Of a stretch of 64,000 nucleotides of DNA, positions 47,018 through 58,426 are shown piece by piece. A program made the translations under genes and the position numbers. The stretch is taken from assembly GCF_024362695.1 (NCBI RefSeq), contig NC_065417.1, positions 11,091,001-11,155,000 on the forward strand, read 5' to 3'. The notes beneath the pieces are model-generated. The model ran no database searches, was not told the DNA's origin, and saw nothing but the letters and a program-made list of their open reading frames with translations. How positions within the stretch are numbered: the stretch's first letter is position 1; the number at the start of each line of letters is the position of its first letter. This stretch comes from Pectinophora gossypiella (lineage: Eukaryota > Arthropoda > Insecta > Lepidoptera > Gelechiidae).

Positions 47018-47180
47018 CAATTATAGACGGTGATACGGCTCACCACCTATCATGTTGGTCTAACAGAAAGCTCGGAGAATGGCGGGACCATTATAGACGG
47101 TGATAGTCACCTGCTCACCATCTATCACTTTAGTCTCACAGAAAGCGCTGTGAGTGGTGGGTGGGTACTCATCAGTTCAT
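47018..47180 (+). repeat. Dispersed repeat B, copy 3, with an internal duplication
   Basis: 'ATTATAGACGGTGATA' appears at 47,020 and again at about 47,090. Each is followed by a 'cacc.atcta' block and a 'cacagaaag' or 'aacagaaag' block, so the 70-bp unit is doubled. Confidence 0.65.
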
Positions 47181-47244
47181 CTTACGTGTGAACTTATTTA
47201 TCAGTTTGGCTAGTTTCACTTAATGTTCACACGTTGCAGCGGTA

Positions 47245-47500
47245 TATAAAGCGAAGGTTGATGGTAGGGCTGGCAGAGGAAGACCTAGAAGGACGTACAT
47301 TGATCAAATTAGAGATGTCCTTAGAAAAGTTTTAGTACGATCTACTCTGATACCGGCGTGCTTGTATGAAAATACAAGCTAAAACTAAAACTTTTGATGA
47401 ATGTAGAAGAAGCAAGAGAAGTGTGTCAGGATCGAAGCAAATGGGAATCCATAGTCTCTGCTTACCCCGGTGGGAAATAGGCGTGAGTTTATGTACGTAT
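47245..47500 (+). mobile_element. LINE ORF2 C-terminal remnant with 3' tail
   Basis: The plus strand translates as GRAGRGRPRRTYIDQIRDVL and then, after frame damage, VCQDRSKWESIVSAYPGGK with a TAG stop at 47,478-47,480. The common tail 'gcgtgagtttatgtacgta' follows. It is the clearest member of the family that also appears at 10,276, 13,800 and 26,053. Confidence 0.7.
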
Positions 47501-47999
47501 GTGCACACGTTGTGATAATGAAACCTTCTAAAACGAAATTGGTTCAGGGCCATGATCTTTTGCGAGACTCATTTACACCACCTATGTAAATAAAGAACGT
47601 TAACTTCATAAAACAGTTATTAGCAATGAAACGGTACTTTTACAGTCTACTCGAGATAAATAACAGTTGTTATTGTTTCATAATAGGAATTCTCGCAATG
47701 AAATTCTATCGAATCTCCGCGAGCTCTGATATTCGTGTTTGCGAACATACTCGTAAAATTGCAATTTCAGTAGTTTGTGAAAGCAGAGTAAATCTGTACG
47801 TAGCGGTGCGATAATCAGAAGGCGCTTGAGCGATATTAAATTTAGTTCAGCGTTGCCCAGACAGGCGTTACGATGATCGTTCAATATTTGGAACACCGTT
47901 TAATTATTTTCCTATATTATGTTCTCGTTTTCAAGCGACTCAAACTCAAAAATGTATTTATTCATGACTTAACATAGTTACATTTTAAATCGTAATTTT

Positions 48000-48300
48000 T
48001 TACATAAATACATTTTTTGTCCAACGTCTCATCCGCCTAAAACTACTGCAGCTTCTCACAACCTCAACCTGTAGTCGTGGCCCTAGACGTAATTTGGCTG
48101 TCTAATATTTGACCCCAGGTGGTAATTCCCATGCATTGCTATCTTCTAAATAATCATTAACCTTATAATAGCCTTTTTTACAAAGTTTCTGTTTAATCAC
48201 TGTCTTAAAACTGTTGAAAGGTAAATTCTGAATGTCAATAGGACTCTTCCATGCAACAACTTATTTAAGCAACCACTTAGTCTTCTATCTACAGTTTCTG
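48000..48300 (-). mobile_element. LINE ORF2 C-terminal remnant, second family
   Basis: On the minus strand from about 48,264 to 48,105 the frame reads AWKSPIDIQNLPFNSFK, then KQKLCKKGYYKVNDYLED and ends PPGVKY with a stop. Such a final block (FNSFK..., YYxVxDYLED) is what I recall from Daphne/CR1-like non-LTR elements. Upstream in the same frame two stops show decay. Confidence 0.65.
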
Positions 48301-48360
48301 TTATAGGTTGCATTAATATTAAACAGATGCTCTAAGTACAGAAGGGTGGTTACACACAAG

Positions 48361-51300
48361 ACTCAATAAAAAACAAGACAAAAAATCTTACGGCTTTTGA
48401 ATTTAATGATCCGCGTATTGAATTACCATATTTACGTGAGGGGCTTCCTTATTATAATCCGCACCTAAGTATTAATGAAAAAATAATGTACTGGACTACC
48501 ACTGCGTGACGCATTATCTGGCTGAGACCATTGAACTTTACACGTGGGCAGAAAACCCTATAGGCATCCATTCACATTTTATGGCTTAATTTTACGGTGT
48601 AACAACGGTAACAAAGGTAATAGTAAAATTGTTAGCACAAAATCGGTTGACGATGGGAAACAATAGCCTTCAATTCTCATGGACATTTGAAACCGAGGAG
48701 TTTCTATGGGAACGCATGAAAGGACCGGTGACGTGACGCGGCGGGAGATTGATACACATACAAATTCATACAATGTATTTCTAGGGGCAGCTTCTGTAAT
48801 GGAAGGTTGTCAAGTCGACAATAGGGACAGCGTGCAGCGCCCTGCTAGCCGATAATTGCAGTGATTATGCAAGCCAGGTCGCAAACCTCAAGGGTTCTCA
48901 GCTTCTCACGTCCGTTTTACTTCGCCTAGCAGTCTAACAACAGTTGTTAGGATAAGGGCAAATGCCGTTTCGCGTCATTTAAATCGAGGGAAACACTAAG
49001 CATAAGTGGTGGGTAGTCTTTAGTGGCCTTAATGATATAGAATAGAACTTACATCGGTAAGAAGTAAATTCCGCTGACGGTTTCATTACGTTGCATTTTC
49101 ACTTTCATGAAAGAATAATTTGTCATAGTTTTTACAGGATGCCGTTATCACGTTATTTTCGCTGATCCAGATAAAGTTGCCGCCTTTAGGGCTGCGAGAG
49201 CCCAGAGGGACTCGTTTCGCGAAATTCGAGGCGAGAAGCAATGACTGGCCTAGTTTGCGCAGTTGGCTTTGGAATCTTTCCACATCGCTATATGGGAGAA
49301 GTGCGTACTCAATCTTATTTGCCTCTTGAAATGAGGGCTGTTACGTCACAACCATAAACTTCATTCATGGTAATAACGGTTTGAATATTCCGCTTTATAA
49401 GTTTAACAATGACCTACAGGGTATTGTTCAACTACGAACACCTGGCATTTTGGAGCGCTTTTTAAACTGGGCCGATAGGATATGAAAGAATGTCGTCAGG
49501 TTACCTTTGGTCAGTCTCGATTTGAATGATGCAAGTAACATTTTTGAGGCGTGAGTAACCGAAACGACTCAATTTCGTACTGTGGCTTATCAAGTTGCTT
49601 TATCTAGATTTAAGATTAGGGTTGCAATTTGCGTAAACCGTACAAGTGTCCTGTAAGGACTAAAGTAACGAGTTATAGTACTTGAAATCACTGGGAATTC
49701 ACCGCATTCTGTAACTTTGCAGGATAAACTCATTTGCGACAAATAAGCGAGACGGGACGTTTATTCGCTCGCAATAGTCGCAGTGCTCAGTTTGTGCAAT
49801 TTCGCATAAATTTAAACTATTTCGTGTCAGTTTTCCGAGACAACGTGCTCTGTCTGAACTTATGAAACGAAACCTTGCCAAAGGAATTATTTCTTTAACA
49901 AATCCCGTTTGAAACTTCTTCCGTTCACGTTTTACTGATTTATTAATATCTATTAATAATCAATGGTAATCCCAAATTTGTATAAAATACGTGTATAAAA
50001 TATGTAATGTACGATTTTGTTGCACATTACCTACAGGTAACTCAGTCAACATAAAAATATGAATCACGGATTATCGGAATGACGACCTTCAACTGCCAGT
50101 GAACGGTCAAAGCACTCGATTGTTTAGCTACTAACGTGACTATTCTACCATTACTCAGTTCCCGATGAGTTGCACTTCTATTTTAGATAGTCACAAGCTA
50201 AATATAATGTCTGCAGTCAAGTTCAGGGACCTAATTTATTGCCGAGCACGCCACGAGTTTGTTGCATAGTCCAAACGTAGCATTGAATAGAACTTTTCAA
50301 ATAAAACTACGGGACAGCGATGTTGCTATTAACGTCAATCTTACTTTTATAGTCACAGTCATTTCTATTTGAGACACTTCTATAGGCCTTACAAAAGTTG
50401 TATTCTCTATACTTAGGTACTTATACTGCTAAGTTCTGTTTGTATGTCGGTACCTAACAGTTATTATCTATTTACCTATATTTTTTATCTATTAACTATT
50501 TTATCGTAGGTATGATCAATTTCTAAGACTCCCGCCACACATTTTTATGTTAAAAATCAAGCGTAATATTTTAAATGAAAGGTTTATTTTGAGAGTGTAA
50601 TTAACAAACACTGGTACATGTACGAGAGACAAGCTCAGATCACAAGCCTTGGACGATATACAGCGAAATGTTTTCCTCCGGACTCTCGTCGCGAGCTTCC
50701 TCTCACACTTCACCCGCTTGCATTTTTAAAATTCATTCTCCGGGAAACACATTATTATTTTTATGGCGCTTTAAAATAATTGCAGCAAATTTAACATTTT
50801 TCGCATTTTTGCTCTTTTTAAAGGCCCGTTGTAAATTGTCGTTTTTGCGCTTCCCACTTCCGTAAATCGTTTTAAATTATCTCTGCGTTTTGTTACTGAA
50901 TTCTCTATCGCGCTGAACAAGAACGCAAAGACGAAACGAATTTCAAAATATTACAAAGTTTCTCCTTATTTAAAAATTGTACTTCGTTCATTCGATTGTA
51001 AGAATCTGAAGTGGTCTAGTCTATGCACTACTCTATCTGAGTTTTATATCGAACATTCCTTTTAAACTTAGCTCGAGAATGTCCAAGTCTTTATATGGCT
51101 TGTTATTTGCAGTGATTCCAGATGCTTTCCACAGAGGGGGAAACAAATTGTGCGGAAATTACATCCACATTTTCGCGATATCTTATTTCAAAAGCATGTT
51201 GAGCTGACGATATTTGAATAAATAATTTTGATTTTGTATTAAAGCACCGCTGCTGATGAATACCTCATTGTCGTGACGAATTTGGTTAACGTAACAACTG

Positions 51301-54300
51301 AGTGTTCTTTATTTCTTTGTTTTTTTTATTTGTTTCTTTATTTATAAACATTTTTGAATCTACTATTTGGTGTTATGGCCGAGGAGAAGAAATGACAAAA
51401 AAATGCAACGGCAACACATCTTTTAAATCAATGTAGGTGTGCATTACAAGTTATTTAGTTACTCAAGTTTGACGTTTCAATTTTTCATGTTCACTTCAAA
51501 ACGTGTTTCGGTTTATTGAGCTTCGGAACCAGCTGTTGTCAAATTAGATTCGGCTGAGTTGGTTGATTAATCCCTGGACTGTTGCTAGGAAAAGGTTGAG
51601 CGTTGTAGGGAGTTTAATCTGTGGAAACTGGCGTGGCGTGGCGAGGCTTGCGTCGCAGAGCGGTGTAATTGAGCGTATGATACGTGCGCTGCCCGCCTGT
51701 GTCCACTCTGTGAGAACGAGCTTTGTAGGGCTGCAGGGACTACCTACTTGCTAATTGATTTAGACCGCTTTAGTCTGCGACACAATCTTGGTTCGTAGGG
51801 TGCCAAGAAAAAACAGTTTTATGTAAAATTTATTATCTAATTACTATCATATAGTATCGAATCGTCAACCGACTCTTACGAACGTTAAGTGTGATAATAA
51901 CGCGATTAATGATATTAATTAAAAAAAGCTGAAAAACAAGAATTATTTTGTTGTTTTACTGATCTTTGCGCATAGATTAACATTCCACGGCCTCAGATGT
52001 TACGTACAAATATTGCGGACACTTATTACTGATAGCCCTCCAAGAGATATTGTAGTAGTAGGTATGCAACCGCATATTACTGGTCGAGGCGTGTGGTAAA
52101 TCCCCAGCTGTGCTTTGTGTCGCTAAATAGATAAAACAGACTATGCACGGGTATAGCGTTGCTGCAGTCACCTGCTCGATGTACTGTTTAATAACTGGCA
52201 AACACGTGCAAGCGCTCACGTTTTGATGCGGTCCTCAAACATACGGAGCACGATCACGTATTGCCGTTCAGAAATCATTACAAACCAACAGTAAAAAATT
52301 ACAGCCAAACATCCGAAGTTGTAAACGTAAGTGAGTTTTATATACACCCATTATTACGTGAAGTTTTTACTGCGTGAGCGATCGCTGCCGAGGAAGTGGT
52401 TGCGATAAGCCGAGTTGAAAGCGTAATGGCTACTAATGTAACCAAAGAAAAGCGGCATATCGCTCCATCGATCACGTCCGAGAGCGACCCTCCAGTAAAC
52501 ATGATGGAAATTTGAAATTACGCTCGTCCACATTAAATCAAATCAAATTACTTTCTACCAATGACGTTATTTTACAGAAGGTACTGATATTCAAGTTTTT
52601 ATATTTAATAAGTAATTCTACTTAAATATATTTATTACGTGTTCATAAGACGTAAGCGAGTGAAATCCAGTCGGTTTACATAGCAAGTGGGAAGACTTAC
52701 CAAGTTACCACCCACGCTGCATTGTTCCGCTAAACAATGTACGGGCAATGTTTTATAAATTCCCTCTTACCCGACTAAAACAACGTTTGTGTAAAATTTT
52801 GGTCATAAACAACGATCAATAGCACTCATGCCTTAGTCGAGACATTATAAATGTTACTTTTATTATCACTCTTGCGGAAAGAAGCGTTTATTTCACACTT
52901 CAGATATTCTAGACGCTTTTACGTCGAGCTCCCTTTGAACCCCAACTCTGTGTGTCTGTGTTTATATTGCCAGAAATTTCTTGTCTTCATCACCATTTTA
53001 TGTAACATAAAACCGAATATAAACACCAAACCTCGGCTTTCAATCCTTAAATATAAACCACTGAACTTGAAATGATCGCACAGAAATCCCTTTATATCGC
53101 AGATTGAAGTTCTATCTCACCTGCAGATTTTTTCTCACCTTAACGCGTTTTTCATGTAGCCGCGGTAAGATTGATTTGAATAGAATTATCTAGTATATCA
53201 ATCTACAATTACGGATCATCATGTACTCTACACACAGTACGTCTTCTTTTATCTGTTTCATCTGTAGGCTGTGGTTAGCAACCGTAGCTCCCACAATCCA
53301 TCATCCTTGCTAATCAGGTATCTCATTACCATTGCTTATTGCAGGCTGTGGATTTACTTTGTACTCAGGTACCCATCACTTACCTGCTGCTAAATATAGA
53401 GGAAATTGGAATTGTTAGAAAGTGTGTGGGGTTTGAAAGTCATCCTCATTATAAAGGTTAATGAGCTCCCGGTTTTGGGTTACTTTACGAATTCTTAATA
53501 ACGACGAAATGTAATATTAACATGTTTTAATTTTAAAGTTCTGTTTGTATTTTAAATATCTAAATCTCAGGAGTCGTCTGAAAAGTTGCTGTTATTTTAT
53601 ACAATCATTTGTTACACGACCCGTGCATAATATCCAAGAACCAATTTAATCTTTAAAGTTGATATCATATTCCTAACGCGTACATGTCAGTGAGGCGTTG
53701 CACTTGAATCGTGATTACTATACTTACTTACTGCATATTGATATGATCGTGCGTGTCCCTGGCCCCACGTCAACCCAGGTTTTAGAATCACCTAATGATG
53801 TTCTTGTACAAGAGTAATCATCGCCTATTGGTCACGGATTCTCTGAAATCTCGCCTCTACCTCAGTTGTTATTATTTTTTGTTGTGGTTTTGTTATTTTT
53901 GCGTTTGTTATTTCCTGTCGGCTTGAGTTTAGATTGAAAAACTTTGTAACATCGTCTCTTATTATAATTTTCTTTTGCAGTTGTATCGTTTTAGAAATAG
54001 CCATTATTGTTTCAAAAAAATCTTAGCTAAAATTGACCAAAAACTGGTGTTTCCTATTTTTGATCAAAAAACAAGCGACAAATTATAAAATATTCGTCCG
54101 TATTGAATAATTTATCGTAATAAACCCACCACATGTCGCGGGACGAAATAAAAATGTTTTTATTACGAACTTTATCCTGAAAATGGCGATAGAACTAAAT
54201 AAATTCAGTGTGAACGAGTTTTTTTCTCGTTTACATATGGAGGTTGGCGTAACTGGAGCATAAAATGTTTTGAACGGCCCTCCGGAGCCCTACAACTATG

Positions 54301-55149
54301 GGCTCGAATTATGGAGGACCATAGTTGGAGAGTCGTGAGATATAGATTGTTAAAGTGCTTGAGACAGGGTGCGTTTTCTTATAACGACCTACATTGTAAC
54401 CAAGTAGGCGTAGACAAATCGAGTTGATGTGTAGAAATGGATTCCCGAAACCAGACTACTACCTATATCGTCGCGGTGTCAATTTTTACTCGGATTGAAA
54501 TTTATTGAAAGAAATCGACTTTTTCAAAAATGTGCTTTATTTTATTTGATGAACTATTTGGAAACTATAGGTAGCTGTTCATAATGTCATCTTAGGACGC
54601 CAGAGTCACTGTAAGAAGTGGTTCTGTCCACCAGTATATAAGGCTATATGACCCTAATCAGCCGAACCTAGTCAAATGAAATACTTTTTTATTAGAAACG
54701 TCAAAATTATAATTTTATGGCATTTGTCTACGAATATAAAATGGTGACGTCAATACACGTGCTCAGGCGTCATTGTGCTTATTTTTACGTCATTCGTTAA
54801 AATTCGTAAATAATTCAAAACGGAAAATGAGGTAGAGTTTTGATGGTCTTAAACTAACTTCTATTGCTACATTTGTATTTTAAAATTTATCTTTGACCCA
54901 GTCAGGTACCTGTCTGGAGTTACCAATGTACGTAGGTATAATTTACCTTTGATAGGCCGCGAGGCGTAATAACTATAAATATTTTGTGCTTTACAAGCAC
55001 TTTGAATGTACTTATCTCAAAAAGTTTAAATGTAATATTTTTGAACGTTTGCATACAAATTGCGAAGCGCTTTTTATTTAAAATTCTTGCTCTCGTGAAT
55101 CCTGTAATCACATTGAAAAATCATATTACAATGAAATGAAACAACATAA
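48361..55149. other. 6.8 kb without recognisable genes or repeats
   Basis: Mixed composition with one GC patch at 51,580-51,740. No open frame with recognisable features. Confidence 0.4.
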
Positions 55150-55340
55150 TAAGCTCACGACTATATTTGAGGTAGTCAGAGGCACATCCATTGTAACATG
55201 AACTAAGTAAGTACCTACACATCACCGAGTTTTTTGTTAGACGAACTTGATAGGTGAGCTGTATCGTCGTCAATAATGGTAATACATACATATGTAAACT
55301 CATGCCTATTTCCCACCGGGGTAAGCAGAGACTGAGGAAA
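55150..55340 (-). repeat. Dispersed repeat B, copy 4, joined to a LINE tail
   Basis: On the minus strand it keeps the order 'ccattattgacgacgata', a 'cagctcacctatcaag' block and a 'gatgtgcctctgactacc' end. It is followed on the plus strand by the LINE tail 'actcatgcctatttcccac' and 'gggtaagcagagac'. Confidence 0.6.
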
Positions 55341-55437
55341 ATAACCTAGTAGTCAATAGTATAGTATAATAGTATAGTGTAATACCTATAGTTTATAATG
55401 GTAACGGTGATGGCAATGAAACACGGATGGATAGATT

Positions 55438-55750
55438 AACGGCCTCCGTGGTCCAGTGGTTAAGCGGGCTCACGATCCGAAGGTCCCGGGTTCGAGTCCC
55501 GGTGGGGACATATCACAAAAATCACTTTGTGATCCCTAGTTTGGTTTGGACATTACAGGCTGATCGCCTGATCGTCCAAAAAGTAAGATGATCTGTGTTT
55601 CGGAAGGCACGTTAAGCCATTGGTCCCTGTTACTACTTACTGATGTAAGTAAGTAGTTACATGACCCATGTAACGACTACTACTACTACGAAGAGACCAG
55701 AGTTAATGAGGTTTGTAATTCACCTCATAACCCACACGATAGAAGAAGAA
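55438..55750 (+). mobile_element. tRNA-derived SINE, second family, full-length copy
   Basis: The head 'gtggtccagtggttaagcg' resembles a tRNA D-arm and box A; box B GGTTCGAGTCC lies at 55,489-55,499. A 'cactttgtgatccctag' body follows, then the core 'cggaaggcacgttaagccat' (55,601), a 'cctcataacccacacgat' block and a GAAGAA end. A reversed, head-truncated copy lies at 58,092. Confidence 0.8.
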
Positions 55751-56220
55751 CCATGTGGATTTAAAATTTATTTACATATAGCTAAGTCGAATTTCGGAAG
55801 GGGGGGGAATGGGGAGTGGGGAATTAGTGAAGTTTGTAGGGACAGAATAATGACGCAGCCCTATTATGGTGAGGGGGCGAAATCTAATACAATGGATAAT
55901 ATTTTTATGGTTTTAAAAACCTTTGAGGGGGTTTCCTTTGTCGCCATTTTATGGCTGTGTTTTTTCCGGTGGCTGAACTATTGTGAAACTTGAGTGCTTT
56001 AATGACTTATTAAACACCTAGACTGATAATGATATGAAGTGGCTTGCTAAGTATTCGTAGAATTGTTTATATCGAGGAGTGCTCTTGTATTTCAACTCTA
56101 CTGGAATATTAGTTATCCTAATAACCACACGTGTCATGTTTAATTCATGCCTACGTTAATATAAAATACCTCAATATTATAGGTGTATAGAAACGCGCCG
56201 AACCTCATATTCCCGTCGAA

Positions 56221-56251
56221 GGGACAGGGGAGGGGTGAGGGGGGGGGGGGG
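56221..56251 (+). repeat. G-rich tract
   Basis: Several G runs of four or more, ending in a 13-G run, lie 14 bp before the Helitron. It can in principle form a G-quadruplex. Confidence 0.7.
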
Positions 56252-56264
56252 TGTAACATAACTA

Positions 56265-56706
56265 TCACTACATAGTATAAAACAAAGTTGCTTTTTCTGT
56301 CCCTATATCCCTCATCATCATCAGCCCATTAACGTCCCCACTGCTGGGGCACGGGCCTTCCCTATGGATGGATAGGGAGATCGGGCCTTGAACCATCACG
56401 CGGGCCCAGCGCGGATTGATGGTTATTAACGACTGCTAATGCAGCCGGGACCAACGGCTTAATGTGCCTTCCGAAGCACGCGCACCCTATATCCCTATGT
56501 ACGCTTAAATCTTTAAAACTACGCAACGGATTTTGATGCGGTTTTTTAATAGATAGAGTGATTCAAGAGGAAGTTTTATATGTATAATAACATCCATTAA
56601 ATAGTGGAGAAATACTGTTATTTTTGAGGTTTTTAATGTGATGTCGTAAATAATTTCATTTCTTTCCTGAGCATTGCACCCGAGCGAAGCCGAGGCGGGT
56701 CGCTAG
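56265..56706 (+). mobile_element. Non-autonomous Helitron with a nested SINE
   Basis: It starts TCACTACATAG directly after an A and ends CTAG directly before a T, as Helitrons do when they insert between A and T. A GC-rich hairpin lies just before the end (ACCCG at 56,678 pairs with CGGGT at 56,696). Without the SINE the element is about 258 bp, far too short for a Rep/helicase gene. The end 'cgagcgaagccgaggcgggt' is of a type I know from lepidopteran Helitrons. Confidence 0.82.
56313..56484 (-). mobile_element. SINE copy 3, 5'-truncated, inside the Helitron
   Basis: It is reversed, with the (CAT)n tail at the left, and lacks the tRNA/5S-like head. CCCTATATCCCT flanks it perfectly at 56,301-56,312 and 56,485-56,496, a 12-bp target duplication. 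Confidence 0.88.
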
Positions 56707-57521
56707 TTACGAAATAAATTAATATGAATAGGGACGAAAGCAAAACAGGGTTTTTTTTTATAACGGATACTCTATATTATGGTTGTGTTGTATACGCAGA
56801 GTTCATTCGGAGATCCTAAGTGATTAGCTTACGTAGATCACGTGGGTATTTTATGTATTTGCAAACATTAACGTAGAATACGGTATATATCATTGCATAC
56901 ATACAGGTTGTTAGTGACATCGTAACAAAAACTTTGAGGGATTATTCAAACCATGATTCTCAGTGGTTATCAAGTGGAATTTTCCGTTGCCAAAGTATGA
57001 ATCTGAAAATAATAAAAAAACAAAAAATTTAATGAATTTTTTGACTCATCAACTCAGAAGCAAGGTCTGAATCAAGCCCCTCGGTATTTGTTACGGTGTC
57101 ACTAACACCCATACGCACTTGTATGGCTACCTGTAAGTACTTATTCTTTGTCGACTTCAACTACAAGATGATGAGCAACATGGTATGTTGGTGCAAATTG
57201 TTTTGCTAACAGTTAGGTACCGCTGTTCTAGCTGCATACCAACATAACGAACCTAGACAACCCGACATCAAACGACTTCAAGTCCTTGACATTGTCTTGC
57301 TGACGCGTCCTTAGTTTTTGCCAACACTCCTTCTACGGATAAGTTATTATTATTGATGGCAGCAGGTGTTATGAACGGATACAACGGCCAGTCTGACGGG
57401 TACGATCGGAAACGATAAATTCGTAATGTCGTCTAAAAACTATAATTTTCTTAATTAAATCGCCCCTTAATCAAGTGCCAGACCCCAGTTGAAAGTAACA
57501 TCATTTGAAACTTACTTCCAT

Positions 57522-57660
57522 AAACTCACGCCCGTATCCCTAACGGTGTGGGCAGAGCTACGCAAGTAATCAGAAGTCAGCAGCCACTTGATAAGTCGAA
57601 CTGATGACGAACCGTGACGTAATAGGTGATCAACACATCGCCCACATACTTATTTTCCAT
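57522..57660 (+). repeat. Dispersed repeat C, copy 2
   Basis: 'cataaactcacgcccgta', 'gtgggcagagct' and 'aagtaatcaga' match 43,084-43,165; 'gatgacgaaccgtgacgtaa' follows. Confidence 0.6.
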
Positions 57661-58091
57661 TCATCAAGTTAGAAAGACATCATATATCCCTTTGTCGGGT
57701 TTTACGACATACCCGAAAAGACAAGTAGCCGAACGCGTTCTATGTTTTCACTCGCTCTTATAGAAGCATCAAATAAATCATTTCGTATAGAATCTTTATA
57801 AACTAAGGAATAACGTGTTGTATTGCAGTCCGTACGTAAACACAATCAAGTAAATGGTTGTTTATTAAGGTAAAGTGCTAATTAACGTCGCGTTGAGTGC
57901 CGAAAACCCCACTCGACAGCGCATATATACACTCAGTGTGAAAGCTTGGGAGTGGATTGATTTGACGCACTTATATAATTAAGTATGTCGTATCAACGGA
58001 ACGCGTTACTGAATTATCAAGGCGACTTGTCTAGACATAGTTGAGAAAACTCAGCAAGTCTGTTATTGGTAAAATTTTCTAGACAAAAACA

Positions 58092-58335
58092 GCATAGTCT
58101 TCTCTTCTATCGTGTGGGTTATGAGGTGAATTGCCAACCTCATCAACCCTGGTGTTAGGGTTATAATTGAGCCGCCAAAACGGCTTAACGTCCCTTCCGT
58201 AGCACGGATCATCTTACTTTCGGACAGTCAGGTGATCAGCGTGTAAGGTCCTAACGAAACTAGGGATCACACGAGAGATTTTTGTGATATGTCCCCACCG
58301 GGATTCGAACCCGGAACCTCCGGACCGTGAGCTGT
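58092..58335 (-). mobile_element. tRNA-derived SINE, second family, head-truncated copy
   Basis: Read in reverse it keeps box B (GGTTCGAATCC, 58,303-58,313), the 'gatccctagtttcgttagga' body, the core (58,183-58,207) and the tail with 'aaccctaacaccagggttg'. About the first 28 bp of the head are missing. Confidence 0.8.
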
Positions 58336-58426
58336 GAGTACGAGAAGAAGATAAGAGAATAGCATAGTAATATTAGACGATACAAGCAGCAAAATTGTCC
58401 GTTTGTAAATTCTGATGAGTGAGGTA

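Noticed and set aside
55438..55510. Possible real tRNA gene
   Set aside because: The box A/box B head is clear, but it continues into a SINE body with the shared core and tail, and a reversed copy exists at 58,092.
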